Source: Bacteroidota bacterium
Lineage (GTDB): Bacteria; Bacteroidota; Bacteroidia; JAHEXY01
Direction of reading: 5' to 3'
Assembly: GCA_023251875.1 (NCBI GenBank)
Contig: JAHEXY010000016.1
Location: forward strand, 1-52,846
Length of the DNA: 52,846 bases
Shown: positions 25,146 through 33,107 of the stretch, in pieces
How positions within the stretch are numbered: position 1 is the stretch's first letter
How the letters are laid out: each line of letters starts with the position of its first letter
Translations under genes and position numbers: made by a program
Notes under the pieces: model-generated
The model's input: only the letters and a program-made list of their open reading frames with translations
What the model was told of the DNA's origin: nothing
The model's database searches: none

Positions 25146-25379
25146 ATGGATAGTGTAAATCAGCAAAAATTAATATCAGAAATTGAAAGTTTATTCACCT
25201 TTGCCTCCCCAAGCAGTTTAAGAAAATCTATAACATTTATTTACCATGATTATATCTCGCGAAATAGCGATATACTTCCTTCTAATTTTAAGGTAATAGC
25301 AGGTGATATGTTTTACCTTATAGAATTTTTAGAGAAAGTAGAGGATGGTATTTCTGATGATGAGAGTGAAGTAGAATAA
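25146..25379 (+). CDS. Small hypothetical acidic protein
   Basis: Not recognised. The 77-residue protein is helical by eye (QQKLISEIESLFTFASP, MFYLIEFLEKVEDG) with a very acidic tail (DDESEVE). Its size, charge and isolated position within a region of mobile fragments suit a small regulator or antitoxin, but nothing in the sequence proves this. A palindrome sits 32 bases upstream. Start at the only ATG; no strong Shine-Dalgarno sequence. Confidence 0.6.
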   Translation: MDSVNQQKLISEIESLFTFASPSSLRKSITFIYHDYISRNSDILPSNFKVIAGDMFYLIEFLEKVEDGISDDESEVE

Positions 25380-25452
25380 TCTATTAATCAATTTTTTCAT
25401 ATCACGCTAAAATCACATATTGTAATTAATAGAATTCTTTATTTAATCAGAA

Positions 25453-25700
25453 TTATTTCCCCTTCTTTTCAAGCAGATCATTAATTCGTTTCAGATAAGA
25501 AATTTCTTTTTCGGCAAAGGCGGCTTTCAGTTTTTGATTCTCGTTTTTGCAACTATCTAATTGCGTTTGCAATTCCTGCAGTTGATTTGTTAAAGTAGCA
25601 TTATTTACATTGATATTGTATGCATTTACTCTAAAAACATTACAAGCATTATAGGAACAAGTAAATAGGCAACTACCTATTACTTTTAAAATTTGGTGTC
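25453..25700 (-). pseudogene. Coiled-coil tail remnant related to the 29228 gene
   Basis: Reading leftward, the frame encodes NATLTNQLQELQTQLDSCK, then NENQKLKAAFAEKEISYLK and ends LLEKKGK at 25453-25455. The tail is nearly identical to the out-of-frame tail of the HTH gene at 29228-29670. No in-frame ATG or HTH part is present. The upstream codons (IGSCLFTCSYNAC) are unrelated, so the tail is a detached duplicate, now promoterless, downstream of nothing intact. Confidence 0.65.
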
Positions 25701-25717
25701 ATGTCTTTACTAGCCAG

Positions 25718-26578
25718 TTATTGAAATAATTCTTTGAAATACTTTACAACTTCAGAAATAACAACAATATAATCCACCAACTTCTCTTTAGGAATCTGAT
25801 GCCCAAGACTATTCTGCCAATTATGCCTGAGTATCTTTTCATGCCTGGGATTTATAAGTTGCTCTATCCCTGTAAACTCAAGATTTTTATATTTCACTTT
25901 TTCGTGAAACGCTTTTACGATTTTATCATTGTCTAGCTTATAATTTCTACTTAGATGCCATATATCGTAATAGTCTCTTGGGGCAGTATATTTACGCTGC
26001 ATCAAAGCTCTTATTTTTTCTGACATTACTTCTTCAATGGAATAACAGGGAATTTTAGTTGCATTAGCAGAGAGCTTATCCGAATATGGATGAACAACTT
26101 TATTTTTCTTAACCGGAAATAACATAAGCTCATACAAGATGATTTCAATTTTAATAGATGTTTGCCATCTTTCAGGTGATGGGGGATCCACATTTTTGGC
26201 ATGGTCAGCTCCCCAGTATTTTATTATTGCCTCGTATCCTGTTTTCTGATTTTTATAAATCAACTCCCGGATTGAAACCACATGGCTGGCAATTCCACTC
26301 CGTTTCTTTACAAGCTCTATTACTTTTTTTAAGTATCCTTCAGTAAGAACAAATTTCTCATCTGTTGAAGTGAAATCAATATCCTCTGAAAACCTGTAAT
26401 CGGGCAAGTAACACTTTTTTAGGCACGTACCACCTTTGAAAATCAGAGACTCTTTCAACACCTTAACAGAGTAAATAGCATCAATAAAGTGACCCAATAC
26501 CCAGTCTTTATCAATGGTATTTTTCGATACCCTTAGTTTTTCAGATATACGTTCTATTTCTCTCTGAGAAATCATCAA
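25718..26578 (-). CDS. AbiEii-type nucleotidyltransferase toxin (pair 1)
   Basis: The 286-residue protein has the AbiEii/DUF1814 nucleotidyltransferase core: LIFKGGTCLKKCYLP, then RFSEDIDFTS (GG-x-x-L and DxD-type metal ligands), and AKNVDPPSPERW. AbiEii toxins transfer nucleotides, in known cases blocking tRNA or protein synthesis, and their partner represses the operon. The start overlaps the AbiEi-like antitoxin gene by 4 bases. KIRALMQRKYTAPRDYYDIWHL further along is a standard family motif (arginine and RD-x-YD). It appears intact. Confidence 0.9.
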   Translation of the reverse strand: MMISQREIERISEKLRVSKNTIDKDWVLGHFIDAIYSVKVLKESLIFKGGTCLKKCYLPDYRFSEDIDFTSTDEKFVLTEGYLKKVIELVKKRSGIASHVVSIRELIYKNQKTGYEAIIKYWGADHAKNVDPPSPERWQTSIKIEIILYELMLFPVKKNKVVHPYSDKLSANATKIPCYSIEEVMSEKIRALMQRKYTAPRDYYDIWHLSRNYKLDNDKIVKAFHEKVKYKNLEFTGIEQLINPRHEKILRHNWQNSLGHQIPKEKLVDYIVVISEVVKYFKELFQ

Positions 26579-27363
26579 TAAACCTTATTACATATTTCTA
26601 AAATATCTTCCTTGCTAATATTCAGGCGAAGTGTCCACTCTTTTACAAACTCCCCCTCATCCAATCCAACAGGGTCAAAAAGATTATATTTTTTATTCAC
26701 TATACCCTTCACATAATCAATAAATGGCTTCATATTTTCCTTTTGTAACAGATCAGAAAGAAATGCCATACGCTTTGTTACTGCTATATTATCAATGGCT
26801 TTACAATATTTCACCATTTTTTTTGCATCAAGCTTGGAGGAGTTAAATGCCCGCAATAATTCTGCATATCCTCCTGAGTATTGCGGCAGATCGAAACAAT
26901 CTACAATAGTTTTTTCAATATTGCTCATTCGGTACCGGTGATTCCCGCTGCCATAAATTTCATACCCGCTAAGTTTTCTTTTAGGAACATGGATAAATTT
27001 ATATTTTACGCCAAAAATTTGCTTCTCTCTAATATATTTAGCGGTTTGCACGAATATACTATTAGGGAATTGTTCTGTTAAACCGTGCTTATTCAGTGCT
27101 GTCCAGTATGCAATTATACCATCGTTTGCAAGGTAGTTTCCGAGAACATATTCATTTCTGAAATTATGGCGGCAGTATTTAGCGTTTTCAATTTTTACCA
27201 AGATACCTTTCCGGGCAAGCCTATTAATGGTAAAATCTATATTTTGAAATGCTTTACCGGCTTTTTTTCTAATATCTTTCAATGTAAAAACATCCATCTC
27301 GTTTTCATCAAGCCATTTGATGAAAGCAAGCTCTTTTGTCATCATACCTGTAGTAGTAGCCAT
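26575..27363 (-). CDS. AbiEi-type antitoxin and autorepressor (pair 1)
   Basis: The 262-residue protein has an N-terminal winged-helix (TLKDIRKKAGKAFQNIDFTINRLARKGILVKI) and the AbiEi core (YWTALNKHGLTEQFPN, then RKLSGYEIYGSGNHRYRMSNIEKTIVDCFDLP). It ends in a C-terminal antitoxin domain. These proteins neutralise the AbiEii toxin and repress transcription by binding inverted repeats. A perfect 10-bp inverted repeat lies just before the start (27366-27422). It overlaps the toxin gene by 4 bases. Repression by this repeat is an inference from the family. Confidence 0.88.
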   Translation of the reverse strand: MATTTGMMTKELAFIKWLDENEMDVFTLKDIRKKAGKAFQNIDFTINRLARKGILVKIENAKYCRHNFRNEYVLGNYLANDGIIAYWTALNKHGLTEQFPNSIFVQTAKYIREKQIFGVKYKFIHVPKRKLSGYEIYGSGNHRYRMSNIEKTIVDCFDLPQYSGGYAELLRAFNSSKLDAKKMVKYCKAIDNIAVTKRMAFLSDLLQKENMKPFIDYVKGIVNKKYNLFDPVGLDEGEFVKEWTLRLNISKEDILEICNKVY

Positions 27364-27365
27364 TT

Positions 27366-27422
27366 TTACCTTTTGTTAGCACAAATATACGTAAAATGTT
27401 AAAATAGGCAATCAAAAGGTAA
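27366..27422 (-). promoter_or_regulatory. Candidate AbiEi operator (pair 1)
   Basis: ttaccttttg at 27366-27375 and its exact complement caaaaggtaa at 27413-27422 flank 37 bases directly upstream of the antitoxin start. AbiEi antitoxins bind such widely spaced inverted repeats to autoregulate the operon. The same arrangement, with different repeat sequence, precedes pair 2 (39058-39092). Confidence 0.6.
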
Positions 27423-27474
27423 TAAATGGTATTACAGCTAATCTCAACCAAATACAAACCACTTTCCCCCTTTT

Positions 27475-28005
27475 TTAATTCAAAAATTCATCATTATTTT
27501 CAAAATATTCCGGTTTGTTTTCTTGTGATCCTTCCGTCCATATTTCAAGGGTTTTGTTTTTGTTATTAGAGCCAAATACATTTCCATTTTCATCAGCACT
27601 TAACACGCCTTCAAAATTTTCTATAATTACCCCAATATCCCAGTTATTAAAATTAGGATCAATATTTTTTAAATCATCTAATGTTAGCAGGCCAATTATT
27701 CCATTTGATACCATAAAACCATTGCCTCTTTTTGGTAAACTTGTATCTGCATAATAAAATCCATTTCCATAAGCAGTTTTGGTATATACTATTTTTGCTC
27801 CTTCATATTCAATAATACCTTTCCTCTCCAATTTATTTTGGTTTATATCTTTAATCATTTTATCAACTACATCCTTATTTAAGGATTGGGGTACATTGTT
27901 AAATATAAAACAGAGATCAACAACAAATACTGATGTTGGTTTAAATATTGGCAAAAATGCATTGCCTGTTATTGAAATTTTTAGCTTGCCCATATTACAA
28001 AGCAT
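27475..28005 (-). CDS. Hypothetical protein
   Basis: Not recognised. About 172-176 residues; starts at 28005 or at the ATG four codons later (27993, MGKLKISITGN), which looks more natural. Alternating strands and turns (IIEYEGAKIVYTKTAYGNGFYYAD, GNGFMVSNGIIGLLTLDDL) with an acidic C-terminus (ENKPEYFENNDEFLN). No signal peptide or membrane segment. An immunity-type role is conceivable because of size and acidity, but there is no adjacent toxin. Convergent or co-directional genes show no link. Confidence 0.55.
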   Translation of the reverse strand: MLCNMGKLKISITGNAFLPIFKPTSVFVVDLCFIFNNVPQSLNKDVVDKMIKDINQNKLERKGIIEYEGAKIVYTKTAYGNGFYYADTSLPKRGNGFMVSNGIIGLLTLDDLKNIDPNFNNWDIGVIIENFEGVLSADENGNVFGSNNKNKTLEIWTEGSQENKPEYFENNDEFLN

Positions 28006-28141
28006 TTTAATTTAATTATTGGGTTGTTTGATAAGCCTGATCAGGATGATTAATCATTTCCGGAAACAAAAATGTTAACTTATCTACATAAAGCATGGTT
28101 TTTAGTAAATTAATAATTCAGATTACCTTGTGATACTACTA

Positions 28142-28711
28142 TTATTCACCTTTTTGTTTTGGCTTTTTGGATACTTCCAATTTCTTGATGGCTTTATCAA
28201 AATCGCTTTCAAAAAGTTTGTCTTGCACAATACGGTATTTTTCAAATTCACTTTCGGCAAATGCTTTAGCAATCGCTTGCGTAACCTTGCCTGTATTTTT
28301 CAATCGTTCTTTATCTAATACATAACCACGCATGGCAAAATCTCTCAATACCGAAGTAGCCCACTGCCTAAACTGTGTTGCCCGTTGTGAATTGACACGG
28401 TAACCAACTGAAATTATTACATCTAAGTTGTAAAACTCCACATCACGATTTACCTCTCTTTTGCCTTCTGTTTGAACTATTCGAAATTTTCGAATAGTTG
28501 CAATTTCCTGCAATTCGCTACTCTTATATATTTCTTTGAGATGATAATTAATAGTGTTTACTTCTACCTCAAAAAGTGTGGCAATCATTTTTTGAGTGAG
28601 CCAAACAGTTTCATCCTGAACCATTACTTCAATGGTGTTTTCATCTGCTTGCGAAGTGAAAATTAAAAATTCAGCTGTGCTGTTGCGTATTTGTAATTTC
28701 TTATTTGACAT
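28142..28711 (-). CDS. RhuM-family protein with internal deletion
   Basis: The 189-residue protein begins with the RhuM N-terminus (FTSQADENTIEVMVQDETVWLTQKMIATLFEVEVNTINYHLKEIY, then REVNRDVEFYNLDVIISVGYRVNS, then RQWATSVLRDFAMRGYVLDKERL). It jumps directly to the RhuM C-terminal motif (EFEKYRIVQDKLFESDFDKAIKKL). Full-length members are about 330 residues, so a central block of roughly 140 residues is missing without loss of frame. The N-terminal part is probably a DNA-binding (KilA-N/Bro-like) domain; the family role is not settled. It may be an active short form or a decaying gene. It lies beside several MITE-like repeats. Confidence 0.75.
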   Translation of the reverse strand: MSNKKLQIRNSTAEFLIFTSQADENTIEVMVQDETVWLTQKMIATLFEVEVNTINYHLKEIYKSSELQEIATIRKFRIVQTEGKREVNRDVEFYNLDVIISVGYRVNSQRATQFRQWATSVLRDFAMRGYVLDKERLKNTGKVTQAIAKAFAESEFEKYRIVQDKLFESDFDKAIKKLEVSKKPKQKGE

Positions 28712-28792
28712 GTTTTGTACTTAGCCTATTTACTTATTATTTACCCGCTTTTTTGAACTTTGAATATTAATCGATAAACCTACACTATTAAT

Positions 28793-28946
28793 AATTAGTG
28801 TCTGTCCATAGAGTCTAAAAATAGAACGCAGATGACGCTGGTTTTTTATGATAAATTATGATTTTATCTGTGAAAATCATACTAATCTGTGTCATCAGCG
28901 TTCCATTGTATTTTAAATTTCTCGACATTATTGACAGGCACTAATT
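28793..28946. repeat. MITE-like repeat, copy 2 (tctgtccatagag family)
   Basis: The element ends in inverted repeats: aattagtgtctgtc at 28793-28806 and gacaggcactaatt at 28933-28946, a single mismatch. The interior is almost the same as 10481-10622, including gaacgcagatgacgctg and atctgtgtcatcagcgttc. Compared with copy 1, this copy keeps both termini, so it defines the element's ends. Confidence 0.8.
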
Positions 28947-29030
28947 AAGATAAATATAAAGATTATCAGCAATATTTTTTTCAATCTTCCTTTTATGTTA
29001 AAATTTACTATTACAATATTCTATTGTTGA

Positions 29031-29143
29031 AGGGCAGTTCTAAAAATTGATTTTTTATGCCCTCATCCTGACCTTCCCGAAAAATCGGGACAAGTACTCC
29101 CAAAGGAGAAGGGAACTTAAATGATAATTTTTAGAACTGCCCT
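29031..29143. repeat. MITE-like element with 18-bp perfect terminal inverted repeats
   Basis: agggcagttctaaaaatt at 29031-29048 is exactly complementary to 29126-29143. The core matches 24851-24954 closely (ccctcatcctgaccttccc, then hairpin and actcccaaaggagaagg). At 113 bases with perfect ends and no coding sequence it has the form of a non-autonomous transposon. It may have been mobilised by a transposase not present in the window. Confidence 0.75.
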
Positions 29144-29227
29144 GAATATACTTGTAGCGGTATTGAGAAAAATATGCAGATAGCAATTTAGGTAGCTTAT
29201 AGTACAAGTATTTTAAGGAGAATAAAA

Positions 29228-29670
29228 TTATTTCCCCTTCTTTTCAAGCAACTCATTAATTTTTTTCAGGTAAGAAATTTCTTTTTCGGCAAAGGCGGCT
29301 TTCAGTTTTTGGTTCTCGTTTTTACAAATATCTAATTGCGTTTGCAATTCTTGTTTTGATTTGTTAAAGCAGCATTAAATTTGGTTTTGTAATGAGCAGC
29401 CTGCTCTTTTACTATTGAAACGTTTGAGTGAGGTGCGTAATAAGAGAAAAAATCAAAATCAAGAGCTTTGGAAATATTGCTGAGTAATTCGGTATCTACG
29501 GTTTTGCGTTTATAAATACCAAACACATTTTGTTTTGAAGTATTAATCATTTTACCCAACTCAGTTGGGCCAATACGAACTTCCTTTGCCCGGAGTTTTA
29601 TTTTTTCTCCTATGTGAACGCGTGATGTAATACTATTATCGTATAATTTTTTTAAATGCTGTGTTAGCAA
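29228..29670 (-). pseudogene. HTH (XRE-like) regulator, frameshifted before coiled-coil tail
   Basis: The first frame (29332-29670) encodes an HTH region (IGPTELGKMINTSKQNVFGIYKRKTVDTELL) followed by SKALDFDFFSYY, as in short Bacteroidota XRE-like proteins. It stops early after NAALTNQNKNCKRN. A one-base deletion near 29360, judged against the duplicate tail at 25453-25700, separates it from the continuing frame ELQTQLDICKNENQKLK to KKGK (stop 29228-29230). The intact ancestor would be about 145 residues. The N-terminal HTH might still be made as a tail-less protein. Confidence 0.65.
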
Positions 29671-29846
29671 TTTATCAGTAATAGTTTTTTTCTTCTTGTG
29701 GCGTTATTGTTTTTCAAATTCTATTATATCATAATTTTAGCTTGAAAAGTAAATAAATAATTACTACTATTATACAGATTAAAAAAAAATCTATTTATAA
29801 AACAGCACTAATATTTATCTTAGCACTACTAAAATGACCTAAATGT

Positions 29847-30662
29847 ATGTATGAACAAAAGTTTTTTAAATATAAAATAGAACCTGATTTATTTGCTTCT
29901 CAAATTGGTGTAAGTAGGTGGGATTGGGAGTTTGCTAAAAGTTCAACTGACGAAGAAACTGCAAAAGTAATAATGTCGGAGAACAAATATGATGTATTAC
30001 CAATAAAAGAAAACAATGAATACAAGGAATATTTTGCAACAAGAACGTGGAATAAATATACTAGCTTAAATTTATATAAAATTGAAGATGCGAATACCAT
30101 TTATTATAGGTTAACTTTTAGAGACCTTATTAAAAAATTTTCATCCTCACTTAACAAACGATATTTCTTTTTAACAAGCCATGACGATCATATTATCGGC
30201 CTTATATCATTGGTTAATTTTAATAGTTTGCCTGTTTATAATTACTTATATCAAGAAATTGCTTCTTTTGAAATAAATATGACGGAATTTCTTAAGAAAT
30301 ACATATCAGAAGAGGAAATAGTTTTATGCCTAGAAAAAGATACGTCTGATGATTCTAAAAATTCACTAGCAAGATATAATGAACTTTATAAAAAAGGAAA
30401 TCATGGTTCAATTTATGATTATCTCTATTTAAACTCTTTTAATAGTATAATAACAAAAAATATAGATAAAATACCGGATAAACATAGAAAAATAATAAAC
30501 ATCTCAAGAAAAATTCAACATAATTTTACAAATGTTAGAAATACGGTAATGCATCCTTCTAAGTCTCTATTTATCGACCATGACTCATTTAAAAAAGTTA
30601 CAGAAGTTTTAGAAAACTCAAATGCCTTATATGAATTTATTAATTCAATTGAAGATAAATAG
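29847..30662 (+). CDS. CBS-like sensor / HEPN-like candidate defence protein
   Basis: The 271-residue protein shows no confident family match. Residues about 30-135 resemble a degenerate CBS pair (ETAKVIMSENKYDVLPIKENN early, HIIGLISLVNFNSLPVY later), a nucleotide-sensing fold. The C-terminal ~100 residues are helical and contain RNTVMH (Arg231 to His236), which fits the R-x(4-6)-H catalytic motif of HEPN ribonucleases. The preceding helices (IINISRKIQHNFTNVRNTV) suit a HEPN core. If right, it would be a single-gene toxin that senses a ligand and cuts RNA. It lies convergent with the type I restriction operon. Both domain calls are by eye. Confidence 0.55.
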   Translation: MYEQKFFKYKIEPDLFASQIGVSRWDWEFAKSSTDEETAKVIMSENKYDVLPIKENNEYKEYFATRTWNKYTSLNLYKIEDANTIYYRLTFRDLIKKFSSSLNKRYFFLTSHDDHIIGLISLVNFNSLPVYNYLYQEIASFEINMTEFLKKYISEEEIVLCLEKDTSDDSKNSLARYNELYKKGNHGSIYDYLYLNSFNSIITKNIDKIPDKHRKIINISRKIQHNFTNVRNTVMHPSKSLFIDHDSFKKVTEVLENSNALYEFINSIEDK

Positions 30663-30723
30663 AGTTAGTATCTCTCATCTTCAATTGCCATTTCTACAAA
30701 TTTCCAACACAAATTGTCTTATT

Positions 30724-33105
30724 TTAAGCAGCAATTTTACTAGCATACAAATGCGATTGGAATCCAATAAAAATATTTCGTATTGTATTAATATCCCCCA
30801 ATTCTTGCTTTGCATCAGGAATTGCTTTGTATTTTAAAACCAGTAATGGAGTTAACTTTTCTTCGTTTAATTCTTCTACCCCTGAATTAACATACTGCTG
30901 CAAAACAAAATTTAGAAATTCCTGCTGTTTTGAATCATAATTATAAAGATAGATTTTTGCACGTTCAGCTCTTATTGTTCTTGCAATAATTGAAGACTGA
31001 AAAGCAACATATGCTAACACATCATACAAATCACTATTTTCTGCGTTCAATACTTTTTGAAATTCTTGTAATTGCTGTTTTGCAAATCCTCTTTCTTGTA
31101 ACTCTTGCAACAATTTTTTTCGTGTGTCGGGCTTGCTCCATATTGCTCTCAATTCATCTTCGCTTTTAAACAAATCGGGAATCACTCCGAACATTGATTT
31201 CAAAAATTCTTCTGCTGAAATTGGTGTTCCATCAGGACTGTAAAAGGAAGTTTTAACCATGTGCTGCAAATCACGAATTTTTCCATCACCCAATTTTACT
31301 TTTATCATTCGCCTTTGTTGTGCATCACACTCACAAGGAAACTTTCCGCAAACTGGACAAGGTTCAGGTGTTGATTTCACACACACACAAGGAACTTTGC
31401 CGCAAATTATACATGATTGTGGTTCTGGTCTTGGCGTTGGTGGTTCGGGTTCTAATGGCTCTCCATCCCATTCAGGATCTTGGAAATGATGATGTGCATT
31501 TACAAAATCATAAATCGTAAAATAATCTTTACCGTCAAACAATCTTGTTCCTCTACCAATAATTTGTTTGAACTCAATCATTGTTCTGATAGGTCGCAAC
31601 AAAATAATATTCCGCACTTCGGGAGCATCTACACCTGTGCTCAACTTTTGTGAAGTAGTAAGTATGGTTGGAATATTTTTTTCGTTGTCTTGAAAATCTC
31701 TCAAATGTTGTTCGCCTCTTTTTCCATCATCGGCTGTAACACGATGACAGTAATTCGGGTTTTTACTTTTCGCTTGTTGGTTTATCAAATTGCGAATTGC
31801 CAACGCATGAAGTTGTGAAGCACAAAACACCAATGTCTTTTGCGACTGGTCAATTGAATCCATGAATATTTTTACACGATATGCTTCAATATCCATCAAC
31901 TCAATTACTCGGTTCTGTTCTTCAAGACCGTAAACTTTTCCTTCTTCTATTTCACCTTCAATAACTGTATCATCACTTGTGTAAACATAATTGTCGCCTG
32001 TGGTTGAAACTTCTTTCAATTTAAATGGCGTTAAGAAACCGTCATTGATTCCTTCCTTCAATGAATAGATGTAAACGGGTTCGCCAAAATAATTGTAGGT
32101 GTCAACATTGATGGTTCGTTTTGGTGTAGCTGTTAATCCCAACTGATATGCAGGGCTGAAATAATTCATGATGGCTCTCCATCTGCTTTCATCTTTTGCA
32201 CCGCCTCTATGACACTCATCAATAATTATAAAATCAAAAAAATCTTTTGGATATTCGCCAAAGTATGGAGTGTCATTCGCACCACTCATAAAAGTTTGGA
32301 AGATGGTGAAGAAGATGCTTCCGTTCTTCGGTACCTTGCCTTTCTTCTTTATGTCGCTTGGACTGATTCGAACCAACGCATCTTCTTCAAATGTACTGAA
32401 CGCATTATATGCTTGGTCTGCTAAAATATTTCTATCAGCTAAAAATAAAATTCGTGGGCTTCGTTGTCCATCTTTGTTGATGTTCCAACGGCTCTGAAAA
32501 AGTTTCCATGCAATTTGAAAAGCGATTGCAGTTTTTCCTGTGCCTGTTGCAAGCGTTAATAGAATTCTGTTTTTATTTTCTGAAACTGCTTGCAACACAT
32601 TTGTAACTGCGTTCTCTTGATAATATCTCGGCTGCCATGTGCCGCCTCTGTCTTCAAACGGAACGGATAAAAGTTTATCTCTTAAAACAGCTTTCTGTGG
32701 TTGCAATTTATCTTGCTCACCAAAAGTCATTGCCCACAATTCATCAGGCGAAGGATAAACTGAAACATCTGCTTCAGTTCCCTCACTCATATCCATTCCG
32801 TAAATCTTCAAACCGTTTGTGCTGTATGTGTAACGCACTTGCAACCGTCCTGCATAATCCTTTGCTTGTGTTACACCTTCGGTATAATCCAAATTTCTTT
32901 TCTTGCCTTCAATTACTGCAAGGTTACGGTTGCGATATTGCAAAACATAATCTGCTTTGTCGGGTGTGCTGCGTTGTCCGTTGCCAATTAACCTTCCTTT
33001 TGAAATTGGAAATTGTTTACGAATGCGACTGCCCTCAACCACTCCCCAGCCAGCGGCTTGTAATGCAGGGTCAATATATGTGAGTTCTGTTTCTGCTTCG
33101 TTCAT
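30724..33105 (-). CDS. hsdR: Type I restriction enzyme, R subunit
   Basis: The 793-residue protein has an N-terminal nuclease with ADYVLQYRNRNLAVIEGKKRN (D...ExK). The helicase motor follows with LATGTGKTAIA, DFIIIDECHRGG (DECH box), LGLTATPKRT, CASQLHALAI and IILLRPIRTMIEFKQIIGRGTRLF. It translocates DNA and cleaves unmethylated sites far from recognition. A short insert after the motor (about 575-615) carries two copies of a C-x-x-CGK-x-PC-x-C pattern, a likely zinc knuckle pair, set in a Pro-Glu linker. It is the last gene of the operon, two bases after the unknown protein at 33108. Intact by length. Confidence 0.95.
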   Translation of the reverse strand: MNEAETELTYIDPALQAAGWGVVEGSRIRKQFPISKGRLIGNGQRSTPDKADYVLQYRNRNLAVIEGKKRNLDYTEGVTQAKDYAGRLQVRYTYSTNGLKIYGMDMSEGTEADVSVYPSPDELWAMTFGEQDKLQPQKAVLRDKLLSVPFEDRGGTWQPRYYQENAVTNVLQAVSENKNRILLTLATGTGKTAIAFQIAWKLFQSRWNINKDGQRSPRILFLADRNILADQAYNAFSTFEEDALVRISPSDIKKKGKVPKNGSIFFTIFQTFMSGANDTPYFGEYPKDFFDFIIIDECHRGGAKDESRWRAIMNYFSPAYQLGLTATPKRTINVDTYNYFGEPVYIYSLKEGINDGFLTPFKLKEVSTTGDNYVYTSDDTVIEGEIEEGKVYGLEEQNRVIELMDIEAYRVKIFMDSIDQSQKTLVFCASQLHALAIRNLINQQAKSKNPNYCHRVTADDGKRGEQHLRDFQDNEKNIPTILTTSQKLSTGVDAPEVRNIILLRPIRTMIEFKQIIGRGTRLFDGKDYFTIYDFVNAHHHFQDPEWDGEPLEPEPPTPRPEPQSCIICGKVPCVCVKSTPEPCPVCGKFPCECDAQQRRMIKVKLGDGKIRDLQHMVKTSFYSPDGTPISAEEFLKSMFGVIPDLFKSEDELRAIWSKPDTRKKLLQELQERGFAKQQLQEFQKVLNAENSDLYDVLAYVAFQSSIIARTIRAERAKIYLYNYDSKQQEFLNFVLQQYVNSGVEELNEEKLTPLLVLKYKAIPDAKQELGDINTIRNIFIGFQSHLYASKIAA

Positions 33106-33107
33106 AT

